This document shows positions 1-8,664 of a stretch of DNA of 27,829 nt, piece after piece. The notes under the pieces are model-generated. The model was not told the origin of the DNA, did no database searches, and was given only the letters and a program-made list of their open reading frames with translations. How positions within the stretch are numbered: position 1 is the first letter of the stretch; each line of letters opens with the position of its first letter. The position numbers and the translations under genes were made by a program. This stretch comes from Trypanosoma brucei gambiense DAL972 (taxonomy: Eukaryota > Euglenozoa > Kinetoplastea > Trypanosomatida > Trypanosomatidae), in the NCBI RefSeq assembly GCF_000210295.1, contig NC_026734.1, forward strand, positions 712,051 through 739,879, in the 5' to 3' direction.

Positions 1-47
1 TGAGGGGCGAAAAAACCAAAAGAGAGGAGGGGAGGCAGCGTTACGGT

Positions 48-404
48 ATGGCGAGTAGACGAAAAGATGCTGCCAGTTGGAGCACAAACTACACGGCTCC
101 ATCTGATATTATGGTGGATGAAGCGGCGTTGCAGAAGGGCGGAACGGTGATTTTTCTCGCGAATATGTTGATGGCAGAACACGAGGCATTTGGGCGACCG
201 CTGCGGTATGGGGCGGTATTTGAGCATTATATTCTTCGTATGGTGCAGTTGTTGGCGAGATATGCGATGGATGGTTCCGAGGCGTTGGCATTTGTGAGGG
301 AAACGGTGGAAGTTTGGACGGAGGGAAATGTGTTTGCGCCCGCAACCCTGCAAGACATGCGTGATGCTGTTGGAATCAAAGCTAATGCGAATAATCACAG
401 ATAA
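48..404 (+). CDS. Small CID-like (RNA polymerase II CTD-interacting domain) protein, 118 aa
   Basis: I do not recognise an exact orthologue. Residues 33-108 resemble the C-terminal two thirds of a CID domain (RPRD1/Rtt103/Pcf11 type): a hydrophobic helix with FLANML (36-41), a middle helix rich in F/V/L, then VEVWTEGNVFAPATLQDMRDAV (split here as VEVW at 87-90 and NVF at 94-96), which matches the family pattern hydrophobic-x-IWxERxVF followed by a last helix. CID proteins bind phosphorylated CTD repeats of RNA polymerase II or act in transcription termination. The first CID helices appear to be missing. The start at 48 is the first ATG in view, preceded by a possible splice AG at 37-38, but the frame stays open to the left edge, so the gene could extend out of the window. 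Coding is sure; the family call is inference from pattern. Confidence 0.6.
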   Translation: MASRRKDAASWSTNYTAPSDIMVDEAALQKGGTVIFLANMLMAEHEAFGRPLRYGAVFEHYILRMVQLLARYAMDGSEALAFVRETVEVWTEGNVFAPATLQDMRDAVGIKANANNHR

Positions 405-851
405 CCGGCTCTGCTTTTTTTCTTCTTTTGAGTGAGTGGAGGATCAGGATGTGGAGAAGGAAATACGGCAACATATGCGAATCATATGGCGATGAAAAGC
501 CCCCCCAAAAAAAAAGAAAAAGAAGCAAGTACCAATAAGGGAAGGAGGAGGAATCAATCGATATAAATAAATAAATATAATGTATATATATACATTTGCG
601 ATTGTGCGTGTATTGCCGTGATCCTGCCTTACTATAATCGTCGTCATTGTCACTGTTTTGAAATTCTACTTCCACTCTAGCCTTTATTTTTAACTTTCTT
701 TTCGTAAATACAGCGCTTGTAAGTGGGCTGCTGCCACATATTTTCCTTTGATAATAAAGACAATAATAGTAATAATAGCAGGACGAACGGGCAGCATTTG
801 AGACGCCTTGTATTCACAAAAATAAGAAAAAGTGGTTTACCGCGTGCAACA
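405..851 (+). other. Intergenic spacer with AT-rich repeat and probable PRMT1 splice acceptor
   Basis: No coding sequence is supported here. It contains a C8A9 run near 500-520, an ataaataaata/tatata module at 561-594, and a pyrimidine-rich tract at about 681-703 followed by the first AG at 712-713. That AG is the likely spliced-leader addition site for PRMT1 and would give a 5' UTR of about 138 nt with no upstream ATG. Confidence 0.6.
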
Positions 852-1889
852 ATGACGGTGGACGCAAATGCCGCCTCCAGCACTACAACGACTACAGATT
901 ATTATTTTGATTCTTACAGCCATTATGGAATTCACATGGAAATGTTGAAGGATTGCCATCGCACCACATCATATCGTGATGCCATGTGGCGTAATGCGTA
1001 CCTTTTTAAGGACAAGGTTGTGCTTGATGTTGGTTGCGGGACGGGAATCCTTTCTATGTTTGCTGCAAAAGCGGGTGCGCGGAAGGTGATTGGGGTCGAC
1101 TGCAGTACTGTTGCCGTGCAAGCGAGGGAAATTGTAAAAGATAACGGTTTTGAGGATGTTATTACAATAATTCAAGGTAAGGTTGAGGAAATACAATTGG
1201 ATGAGAAGGTGGATATTATTATTAGTGAATGGATGGGTTATTTCCTACTCTATGAGTCTATGTTAAACACCGTTTTGTACGCTCGTGATAATTTGGGTAC
1301 TCCTGATGTGAAGATGTTCCCGGATAAAGCTAACATGCACGTATGCGGCATTACTGACGAGCAGTACATCCAAGAACGCTTCAACATTTGGGACAATGTG
1401 CAGGGAATTGACTTTTCCTACTTCAAACGCCTAAGTTTCATTGAGCCGCTTGTGGACACGGTGGAACGATCACAAATTGTTACCAATGTAGCACCTCTCG
1501 TTTCATTTGACATCAATACCGTAAAAGAAGCGGATCTTAGCTTCACATCGGAGTTTGCGCTTGAGGCACAGGCCTCCCGCGGAAAGCGTAATGGTGGTAA
1601 TAGCATTATTTATGTTCATGCGCTTTCTGTTCACTTTGACACGCCCTTCACCGCTGGTCATGAAGTGGTGATACTTGACACAACTCCATATTCCCCTCCC
1701 ACGCATTGGAGGCAAACGGTTTTATATCTTTTTAACCCGCTTCGGATGCGTGCGGGAGAGCGAGCCACCTTTCGCATGAAATGCAGCCCAAATGCACTCA
1801 ATGGGCGAGATCTTGACATTTCACTTCATGTTGACTTCGAAGGGGCACTTCAGATTAGTCATTATGACCAGGATTTTCGGCTGCGGTAG
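852..1889 (+). CDS. PRMT1: Type I protein arginine N-methyltransferase PRMT1, 345 aa
   Basis: Transfers methyl groups from AdoMet to arginine in RGG-type RNA-binding proteins; cytosolic/nuclear. The signature motifs are all visible: YFDSYSHYGIHMEML (18-32), AdoMet motif I VLDVGCGTG (57-65) with the acidic VD of post-I (82-83), the double-E loop SEWMGYFLLYE with both glutamates (E126, E135), and the THW loop (284-286). Length is typical for PRMT1. In T. brucei the known PRMT1 enzyme works with a separate inactive partner (prozyme) encoded elsewhere; that comes from literature knowledge and is not visible here. The ATG at 852 is the first ATG after the splice AG at 712-713; the frame is open upstream to 723 but contains no ATG. 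Nothing looks broken. Confidence 0.96.
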   Translation: MTVDANAASSTTTTTDYYFDSYSHYGIHMEMLKDCHRTTSYRDAMWRNAYLFKDKVVLDVGCGTGILSMFAAKAGARKVIGVDCSTVAVQAREIVKDNGFEDVITIIQGKVEEIQLDEKVDIIISEWMGYFLLYESMLNTVLYARDNLGTPDVKMFPDKANMHVCGITDEQYIQERFNIWDNVQGIDFSYFKRLSFIEPLVDTVERSQIVTNVAPLVSFDINTVKEADLSFTSEFALEAQASRGKRNGGNSIIYVHALSVHFDTPFTAGHEVVILDTTPYSPPTHWRQTVLYLFNPLRMRAGERATFRMKCSPNALNGRDLDISLHVDFEGALQISHYDQDFRLR

Positions 1890-2354
1890 AGGTACTGGGC
1901 GATTCAAGGGCGACAGCAATAAAAAAAAAAAGAAGAGAAGATAAAAAAGAAAAAGAAGAAAAGAAGGTTGTGAAGAGTTATCACGTCTTTGTGAATGTGA
2001 GCTATGGGGTGTGGGTGTGTGGGGAATTATGATTGATCGAAAGTGCATAAGAAAGAGAAAGAGAAAGAAAGGGAACGAGGACTAAAGGAGTTGGAGTTGG
2101 TGTGGGGTTAGTAAACCATTGCAGCGACAACAACCATCAGCACAGTAATAATATTAACATAATGAATGAATAACACGTATCGGGTGGTTTAAGGGCACAA
2201 TTCGCCCCAATGGGATTAATGAGGGGCGGTTGCGTTTCCTCGGGAAACAAAAGGTGTGCAAATGAAACAATGGGGATGATGCGGTTCCATCCACTTGTTT
2301 TGCTTGCACGTTGTAACAACGCATGTGAGTGCGTGATCGGCACCGAGTATTCAA

Positions 2355-2389
<35 letters not shown>

Positions 2390-2715
2390 TATATGTTTCT
2401 GTTCTCGTGCCTCTCCCTCGTTCTCACTGCTTTGTTTGTTTGCCACAAATTGAACCCCTCTTTTACCTTCTCCTTCCGCTCTTCCACTTCTTCGGAAAAT
2501 AGAACGGCTTGGGTTCTTTAACTTGTAGTTCGATCAAGCGGTAACATTCCTCTCATTTCATTTGTTGGTATTCTTTTTATTATTATTGTTATTATTTTGT
2601 TTTTCCTTTTTTTTTTTTCGTTGACGCTATTGTTATCGTGTGTGTGTGTGTCTGTGGAGAGTATTAGTGTGTGAATTTGAGTCCGTCATTAGCGTTATAA
2701 AACATTTTGTCCCTG
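1890..2715 (+). other. Intergenic spacer with long (TA)n and (TG)n repeats
   Basis: No credible gene. A purine-rich A/G stretch (about 1920-1967) follows the PRMT1 stop, a (TA)n block interrupted by a single G lies at 2355-2394, and a T-rich tract at about 2596-2619 is followed by TG repeats (2639-2650) and an AG at 2658-2659. That AG is a plausible trans-splice acceptor for the next gene. A + strand reading frame at 2210-2521 runs straight through the TA block and has no protein-like features. Confidence 0.6.
2355..2394. repeat. (TA)n dinucleotide repeat
   Basis: About 40 bp of alternating A/T with one interrupting G near 2371. It lies in the spacer between PRMT1 and the next gene, probably in the PRMT1 3' UTR or between the processing sites. 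Confidence 0.9.
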
Positions 2716-3675
2716 ATGCATAGCGATGACAAGCAGGCACAGCGGTATCCGAGAACGAGTGATGCTGCGCGGGTTCATTCCACCTTAAGAGTTGGACAAA
2801 ACACATCCGATAAGGTTCCGTATGGCCGTTTGAGCAGTCAAAGCGGGCCCGGCACCCCACGCGGTGATTTGTTTCCGCCTTCCAATGGACTTTCAAAGGT
2901 AGAAGGGGAAGAGAAACCAGCAGCAGGTGCATGGCAATACCCATCCGAACCCATGGCAACACCCAACACGCAATCGGTCCAGTTGAATGGTGCACTACCG
3001 GTTAAAAATGAAGAGGGAGAGACGAAATGTAGTGGTGATGCCATACGGGAGGAGGGAACAAAAGATGGAGGTGATGGAGTTATTATTGGAATAGATGCTG
3101 CTGTGGAGACAGGAGGGTTAGTTGCAAACGAAGAGAGTGGCAAGGAGGATGAGAATAGGGAGAGTAATGTCAACAGTACGCCTTGCGCCAGTGGCACCAA
3201 TGAAACCATTTCTACTGCCACACCTACCCTTAGTAACGCTACCGCAGCTTCTGTTGTATTAACACCTGCAGTGCCTGCTTCCACTGGATTGCGTGCATCC
3301 AGGCGTTTGTTGGATTTCACGGGCTCCACAAACGTTAGTAATGGCCCTCGTGCCGCTAGTAGACTTTTCGACGTCAAACCAGTGGGAGGCGGAGCTCAGG
3401 CGGCATCACAAGGGGTTGGATTTCTTCGTCTCTCCAAAACGGTTCCATCAGCAGCATCGCAAGCGGTGAGTGCTCGAATGAGGACTTCTCGAAAAAATGG
3501 ACCGACTCTTAGCGCCACTAGCAGGGGTCACAGCAGTACCGCTCATGAGAATGTCCCCTGCCGTAACGATTACACGTCGTTAAGATTAAAGGAGCAACGG
3601 AGACGGGAATTGTACGCGTGGAATGAAGAGTTACGGCGGCAGGATAAAAGTGACATGTCCGCTGATGCCGTGTGA
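2716..3675 (+). CDS. Hypothetical low-complexity protein with repeated A-S-R-x-L boxes, 319 aa
   Basis: Function unknown. The protein is rich in Ser, Ala, Gly, Thr and charged residues and is probably disordered over most of its length. Around residues 193-220 two similar boxes occur, ASRRLLDF and AASRLFDV, about 19 residues apart. Two weaker AASQ-beginning segments follow. The last 35 residues (SLRLKEQRRRELYAWNEELRRQ region) should form one charged amphipathic helix. No membrane segment, signal peptide or enzyme motif is seen. The first ATG after the presumed splice AG (2658-2659) is 2716; the frame is open 9 nt further up but only with TTG. The reverse-strand frame over 2838-3377 is a shadow of this gene. 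Confidence 0.8.
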   Translation: MHSDDKQAQRYPRTSDAARVHSTLRVGQNTSDKVPYGRLSSQSGPGTPRGDLFPPSNGLSKVEGEEKPAAGAWQYPSEPMATPNTQSVQLNGALPVKNEEGETKCSGDAIREEGTKDGGDGVIIGIDAAVETGGLVANEESGKEDENRESNVNSTPCASGTNETISTATPTLSNATAASVVLTPAVPASTGLRASRRLLDFTGSTNVSNGPRAASRLFDVKPVGGGAQAASQGVGFLRLSKTVPSAASQAVSARMRTSRKNGPTLSATSRGHSSTAHENVPCRNDYTSLRLKEQRRRELYAWNEELRRQDKSDMSADAV

Positions 3676-4482
3676 TTACTTTCCTCCTTTTCTTTTCTTT
3701 TTTTTTTCTTTTCCTCCTTTTTCTTTTTAGTTTTTACCTTTTAGTGTGTGAATTGCTTGAAATGTCATGAGCGGGAACGGCGGAGTTCCCTTTTTTTTTT
3801 TGTTTCCGAGGTTGTTGTTCTGCTTCGTTCCATCTCTCTGTACTTTTGCCCTGTTTAGCGTTTACATGTATGTGATCATTTTAGTGCGTTAAAGCGTGCA
3901 TGCGCATACATAGATGAAAAAAAAAGTATATAAATATATGTTTATTTATCAGTGAATGTGTTTGTGAGCCGTGGATTTATTAGTGTTTGCGGTTATTATG
4001 ATGTACGGGAGGGAACACGAAAAAGGATACCGAGAGGAAGTAAAGGGAAAGTGCACACCTGTGAAGTGTCTTCTTTTTTTTTTTTTGAAGTGGAGAAGAC
4101 GGGACGACGAAGTTTGAAAGTATTGTACCCTTTCTTTTTCTTTTTTCTTTTTTCGCTATTTCACTAATTTGTTTATTTGTTTATTATCTTTTTACATATT
4201 TACACGCATGTTTGAATCCTCCTTTCGTGCCACCGCCCACTCTCGATGTGTTTTTCGGTGCTTTTTTTTTTTTTGAACTCTTTCTTTTTTACTTTCTTTT
4301 CTTTAATTGCGTTGACCAAAAAAGAAAAAAAACGTGAAGGGAAGGGAAGGGAAACGAAGAGAGAAACACAAACACATACATCTATTTGAAGTAACTAATA
4401 ATAATAATAATAGCACTGTAATTACCATTTATTGTTATTATTGATAGTTCCTTTTATTTATTTATTTATTTATTTTAGAGCC
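3676..4482 (+). other. Intergenic spacer, T-rich
   Basis: No gene supported. It is dominated by T/C tracts (3683-3730, 3789-3802, 4070-4086, 4127-4154, 4261-4304) with a small TATA-AAATATAT module at 3926-3949. GGGAA is repeated at 4339-4353. The strong tract at 4261-4304 followed by the first AG at about 4324 is the best trans-splice site for the next gene. A second one, a (TTTA)n tract ending in TTTTAG at 4473-4478, lies only 4 nt from the ATG. Confidence 0.55.
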
Positions 4483-5031
4483 ATGAGCGGATTGCCTGGA
4501 AGTGGCACGCAATTACACAACTACTTTGATCTCATTGTTAACAGCGACCCGCGAGTTGCTTTTGATATTCTCCACCCCGCCGTGATGAATGCCATTGAAA
4601 AAATGGAAAGGTCTCAACGTCGCAGTCATCACGCGGATGCAAATGATGATGATGATGATGATGATGAGGAAGAAGGAGAAGGTGAAGGTGAAGGCGAGGA
4701 TGGTGATGAATATGGTGAGGGCGGAGGCGATTGTCTGATGGGTGCTGCTGCGGTTAGTGCCAAAACAAATGAGGAGGCGACGGCAATAGTGGTGAATAAT
4801 GACGTGAGGGCATGTTTTGTTATTCCGACACATCAATCAGTGCTTGACACGAGACATGTACATCAACCTAACTTGGCGGGCATGGAGGCATTTAACAGTC
4901 AAAAAAATCATCACCTCGCCCATCAAGTGTTAGGACCAGCGTTAATGCATGAAGTGCAGAAGTTTGGGCTGCAAAAGCGAAGGCGGAATGAGGTGGAAGG
5001 TGTGGAGGAGGAGGACCAGTCGACGGAGTAA
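4483..5031 (+). CDS. Hypothetical acidic protein with two related helices, 182 aa
   Basis: Function unknown. Order of parts: a short N-terminal region, a helix DILHPAVMNAIEKM (28-41), a poly-Asp/Glu/Gly tract (55-82), a central region, a second helix QVLGPALMHEVQKF (148-161) resembling the first, then a basic KRRR patch (165-168) that could be a nuclear localisation signal, and an acidic tail. The Asp run is encoded by a GAT repeat (about 4645-4668). No signal peptide or membrane segment. The ATG at 4483 is the first in frame; the upstream frame opens only with TTG. The conserved-looking P-A-x-M core in both helices argues for a real protein. Confidence 0.78.
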   Translation: MSGLPGSGTQLHNYFDLIVNSDPRVAFDILHPAVMNAIEKMERSQRRSHHADANDDDDDDDEEEGEGEGEGEDGDEYGEGGGDCLMGAAAVSAKTNEEATAIVVNNDVRACFVIPTHQSVLDTRHVHQPNLAGMEAFNSQKNHHLAHQVLGPALMHEVQKFGLQKRRRNEVEGVEEEDQSTE

Positions 5032-5482
5032 GCACTCGAATACGGATGGCGGGCGGTATGTGATATACATAAATAAATAAATATAAATATATATTAAGGT
5101 TGCTGGTGTCATACATGCACATGTGTGGAGTGTAGAATCGCTTGTTGCTGATGGATGAAAAGAGAAATTACATGGAGGGGATGCCGCTGTTCGTCGGGGT
5201 GTTAACTTGTACATTAAAGGCCGAAACTTTGTTGAAGTTATTGTTATTATTATTATTACTTTTTGATACCGCACCTCTTACCTTTTCTTCGGCTTTTTTA
5301 CCACCGTACTTTCCTCACCTGTATCAATGATGTGTTTGGCCTCTGATCCCTTCCTCTTGCTTTTCCACCCACAATTGCTTTGTCTACTGATAATTGGTAT
5401 GAACTGAACAGGACTGATCACAGGCCGCATTTTATCCCCGTTTGGCAGAAGGAGAAACGCTGTGGTGGGCACAACAGTTGCC
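5032..5482 (+). other. Intergenic spacer with SMYD-gene splice acceptor
   Basis: No gene. It holds an ataaataaata/tata module at 5063-5096, a (TTA)n run at 5237-5257 and several pyrimidine tracts between 5278 and 5365. The first strong AG before the next ATG is 5410-5411. From that AG to 5483 there is no ATG, which supports the chosen start. Confidence 0.55.
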
Positions 5483-7378
5483 ATGGAGAAGTTGCGTAAA
5501 CGCGGTAATGAACTTTTCCCCACAGATCCTCGTGCCGCCGTTGTCATGTATCGGGAAGCAATTGATTTATACGATACGCTAAAGGACGCAGCGGGGGTGG
5601 ATTCGGTTGCGGTGAAGGAGGAATATACCCGATGCGCTGGCAATGCACTCACTTGTTTGTTTAAGTTGGGGCAACATGAGGAATGTGCGGCATTGGCTGT
5701 GAAGGTGCAGCGTGTGAACCCCTTGATTGCGAAGGCGTATGCTTTTATTGGGCGTTGCATGCTTCTGGGAAATTTCCCTTCACTTCCAAAGCGACAATAT
5801 GGAATTGGTCCACTGCAGTATTTGTGTCGTGCCGTATATTTGCTCCCATCCATGGCGGAGTCCATGCGGCCTTTCATTGGTGAGGCTCTTGATAAACTCT
5901 TAGCTGAGATTTTGCCGCCAGAACGTGAGGGTAATGACGATGACGAACAAACAATTGAGGAAGAGCCTTCCATTGAGGTGAAAGAGGGGGTTTGTGGAAA
6001 ATCTGTTGTGGCTGTCACGCGTCTGCCAGCCCATCTTGCGGTGAGTTCGACTTTACACCCTTTCAGTGTCTGTTCATTTGACGAGTCATGTGGTGCTGGT
6101 GTGTGTTATAACTGTGGAATTGTTTGTCCTTTTTCTGAGAGTGATGAACCGAAGGGTACAACCCAAAAGGATAAATATGCGTGTGGCCACTGCAAACTTG
6201 TGGGGTATTGCTCTGCGGAGTGTGCGGCTAAGCATCGAATTCAGCACGACAAGTACGAGTGCCGACTGTTGCAACGGTTGAAAAACATGCGGGATTCCCT
6301 GCAAGCATCTCATGAGGAGCGGGAGCGGGAGGGACAAGTCGTTTCCATCACGGACAGCGTTGACGAGTTTTTTACGACGGCTGTGCATTGCATCACCACA
6401 TTGTCGGGCGTTAGGGTTCACCGTCCCGGTTACAACGCTGTGGAGCACCAGTTGGAGGGCCATCCTGTTGAAGTAGCGCAAAGTCTTGGAAATTTGGTGC
6501 GCATTGTGCATGAGCTGTTGGACGGTGAAAAGGAACATGGTGAAGTGGCGAGGCTTATTGGCGTTATTCGTTGCAACGCAATTGAGATTTGTGATGATTC
6601 AGGTCTAGGCGTTGGGCAGGCACTTCACGCGGCAAGTATTACGTCTTACTTCAATCATTCCTGCGCACCAAATTGTGCTATTCAGAGCGACGCAATTGTG
6701 ACAACGCGTGTCGTTGAAGCTGGTGAAGAGCTCACCATTGCGTACATTCCGCAATTGTACTGGCCGACGGAGTTAAGGCGTGGGGAGCTCGCGGAAAAAT
6801 ATTTCTTCCATTGCCGCTGCGTTCGCTGTTGTTGTTGTTGCGGTGGTGGCGGTGATGATCCGTATGAAGCTGCCCTTACGGCAATGTTACGCTCTGGAAG
6901 TAACAAAGGTGGTATTGACGGCAAGAAGGATAGCGGTGAGAGTGGCTGTGATACACACAGTAAACTAATCGGGGATGTTCAGCTGCTTTGCGGTCGTGTT
7001 CGTTCGAAAGATGCGTGTGATATCAGCAAGTCAGACAAGGATGCGTTACAACGTTTACTGCAGAAGTGTTGTGCTGAACTGTATCCTTTCCATTACCTTT
7101 GTCACGAGTTGCGTAATGCACTAACCTTCGTGTACACTGTTCTCGGTGATACGCGATGCTGTCTACAGAGTTGCCTCGATGAGTTCCTGCTGTGGGAGTC
7201 CATCGTGCCTGGAGCTCATCCAGTGAAGCGTCTTAAATTATTGAATGCTTTACAGTGCTGCGAGGATCTGAAAGATACCGGAGATAACGGTGGTTGTAAC
7301 GCTAATGTGAGTGCCGGTTGTGGCGGCCTCACTTTACTGCCGCATCTACAGAAATTGGCGCAGGTTTATTACCTTTAG
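5483..7378 (+). CDS. SMYD-type SET/MYND domain protein, putative lysine methyltransferase, 631 aa
   Basis: The family transfers methyl groups to lysines of histones or cytosolic proteins. N-terminal TPR-like helices (about 1-80, RKRGNELF...AVVMYREAIDLY) come first. The start of the SET domain lies near residues 170-200 (VVAVTRLPAHLAVSS) and is split by a MYND zinc finger: C208/C211, C234/C237, C243/C247, H255/C260. SET core motifs follow: NHSCAPN (391-397) and GEELTIAYI (414-422), then a cysteine-rich post-SET (CRCVRC, 444-449) which runs on into extra Cys and Gly residues. The split SET around MYND is the SMYD arrangement. The C-terminal 170 residues probably form the helical SMYD tail. The substrate cannot be told. 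The ATG at 5483 is the first after the splice AG. Confidence 0.9.
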   Translation: MEKLRKRGNELFPTDPRAAVVMYREAIDLYDTLKDAAGVDSVAVKEEYTRCAGNALTCLFKLGQHEECAALAVKVQRVNPLIAKAYAFIGRCMLLGNFPSLPKRQYGIGPLQYLCRAVYLLPSMAESMRPFIGEALDKLLAEILPPEREGNDDDEQTIEEEPSIEVKEGVCGKSVVAVTRLPAHLAVSSTLHPFSVCSFDESCGAGVCYNCGIVCPFSESDEPKGTTQKDKYACGHCKLVGYCSAECAAKHRIQHDKYECRLLQRLKNMRDSLQASHEEREREGQVVSITDSVDEFFTTAVHCITTLSGVRVHRPGYNAVEHQLEGHPVEVAQSLGNLVRIVHELLDGEKEHGEVARLIGVIRCNAIEICDDSGLGVGQALHAASITSYFNHSCAPNCAIQSDAIVTTRVVEAGEELTIAYIPQLYWPTELRRGELAEKYFFHCRCVRCCCCCGGGGDDPYEAALTAMLRSGSNKGGIDGKKDSGESGCDTHSKLIGDVQLLCGRVRSKDACDISKSDKDALQRLLQKCCAELYPFHYLCHELRNALTFVYTVLGDTRCCLQSCLDEFLLWESIVPGAHPVKRLKLLNALQCCEDLKDTGDNGGCNANVSAGCGGLTLLPHLQKLAQVYYL

Positions 7379-7723
7379 TGTTGGGAACATCATGTGCTCG
7401 ACGTGAGTGGGGAGGGGGAATAAGAGTTATTAAATGACTGGTGTGTGTGTGTGTGTGGGGGGGGGAGGGGGCTGATGAGCTGCGGTGGCCTTCGCAATCA
7501 CGTAACGTTTCACTTTTTTTCCCCTCACCCGCAGTGTTGTGCCACGAGTGTGTGTGTGTGTGTGGTCCCGCTTCTTCACTTGTTCTCCCTTATTTATCAC
7601 ACAATGAATGAAGCATGTTTGATTTCCCTCCTTTTGCGAACGCGTTATAAGGACAGGGTACGTCTGTCTTTTTTTTTTTTCCTTTCTCTTACATTATTCT
7701 ATTTGTTGTAAAAGCATAGTTCC
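7379..7723 (+). other. Intergenic spacer with G-rich and TG repeats
   Basis: No gene. It contains (TG)n at 7441-7456 running into a G9-A-G5 run (7457-7471), a second TG run near 7550-7563, and a clear pyrimidine tract (7665-7692). AGs follow at 7713-7714 and 7718-7719, the latter 4 nt before the next ATG. These are the likely trans-splice sites for RNase H2C. Confidence 0.55.
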
Positions 7724-8200
7724 ATGGAAGGACAAAACTCAGTTTCTCTTCCTGATTTGGTATCCGAGGGCCAATGCAATGCGCCTGTGGTAATACATTC
7801 GTTGCCAGTGAAGACAAATTTCCGTGGGACAACAGATGTCACTGTAAACTTTACGCAACATACGGTACGTGGAGAAGGAGGCGAGCTCCGCAATGCATTA
7901 CGCGGGCGTACGCTTATAGGACGTGAAGTAATATTGCCATCTTCATATGTTATTGCCTGCGCAAGTTTCACCAATAAACCTCCAATTGCGGAGGCGGGTG
8001 GGAGGAAGTCTGGTGGAGCTGCTGCCTGTTTTGATACCACTCAGCCGTCTTCAGCGCAGGTGGAAGCGGCAGCGGGGGACATGCGCATCACAGCCGTGGC
8101 TGAGAGATTTTGCATATGGGAGCATGACAAGAAACCTGAGAGATCAGAGATGGTAACTCAGTGGCTGCGCTTGTCAAATGATCTGCACTGTTATGAGTAG
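7724..8200 (+). CDS. RNASEH2C: Ribonuclease H2 subunit C, 158 aa
   Basis: RNase H2 removes ribonucleotides and RNA-DNA hybrids from DNA in the nucleus; subunit C pairs with B to scaffold the catalytic A subunit. The sequence fits the small, fast-evolving family: an N-terminal strand VIHSLPVKTNFRG (23-35), the hallmark FRGRxLxGxxVxxP-type core here LRGRTLIGREVILP (59-72) followed by a hydrophobic strand (75-82), and the C-terminal strand with FCIWEHDKKP (129-138), matching the family's FxxWxxexxP. A Gly/Ala-rich loop (90-118) sits where other members also vary. The length is normal for the family. The start is the first ATG after the splice AGs. The other two subunits are not in the window. 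Confidence 0.85.
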   Translation: MEGQNSVSLPDLVSEGQCNAPVVIHSLPVKTNFRGTTDVTVNFTQHTVRGEGGELRNALRGRTLIGREVILPSSYVIACASFTNKPPIAEAGGRKSGGAAACFDTTQPSSAQVEAAAGDMRITAVAERFCIWEHDKKPERSEMVTQWLRLSNDLHCYE

Positions 8201-8664
8201 GAATGTTGGGTGTTCAGGAGGAAGTCACGTGGCTCATTTTCTTTCATTTGCATTACTGGTTCATGCGCTGCTGTTGGGTTATAGAATTAATGGCGGTGAA
8301 AGAATTCACACACATGCAGACACACGTATATATATATATATATATCACATTCCTGCACTCACGTGTTATTTCACCAATTGTGCTTCAATTGAGTGGATGG
8401 GTAGGATTAACTACCTTGTGGTTTATGTTGTTGTTGTTCGAACGTATACCCTCAACAACAGGGCCCCGATACGAGGCATGTTTATTTGTGTCTGTTTCTT
8501 TTTTTTTTTTAAGATCTTTTTTTTTTCTCATTTGAGGAGGGTTGTCACGATCTCTGCATTTGATTTATTTAAATACTTAACCTTTTACTCCTTTCTCCTT
8601 TGAAGTAGTAGTGGTTTCCTGTGTTCAACCCGTTTTCTTTGTTATTGCAAGCAGACCTTTACTG
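8201..8664 (+). other. Intergenic spacer with (TA)n and splice acceptor candidates
   Basis: No gene. A short (TA)n block lies at 8327-8345. T-rich tracts at 8497-8510 and 8515-8527 are followed by AGs at 8512-8513 and 8535-8536. No ATG occurs between 8536 and 8665, so the FAM91 start is the first ATG of the predicted mRNA. Two overlapping + frames here (8178-8603) run through the TA block and look fortuitous. Confidence 0.55.

Noticed and set aside
2210..2521. 103-codon + strand frame in the spacer after PRMT1
   Set aside because: It runs through the (TA)n block, which gives an artificial Ile-Tyr repeat, and has no splice acceptor close to its ATG.
2838..3377. 179-codon minus-strand frame
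   Set aside because: It lies entirely antisense to the 2716-3675 gene, and no other gene in the window is on the minus strand.
4339..4353. GGGAAGGGAAGGG as a G-quadruplex
   Set aside because: Only three GGG runs; a fourth is not close.
5278..6018. 246-codon minus-strand frame
   Set aside because: Shadow of the SMYD gene; it includes part of the spacer and shows no domain.
7457..7471. G9-A-G5 run as a second G-quadruplex
   Set aside because: Only two separate G runs are present; folding would need the long run to be split, so I did not list it as a canonical motif.
8178..8603. Two overlapping + frames before FAM91
   Set aside because: They cross a TA repeat and T tracts, have no recognisable domain, and lie where the FAM91 5' UTR and acceptors are expected.
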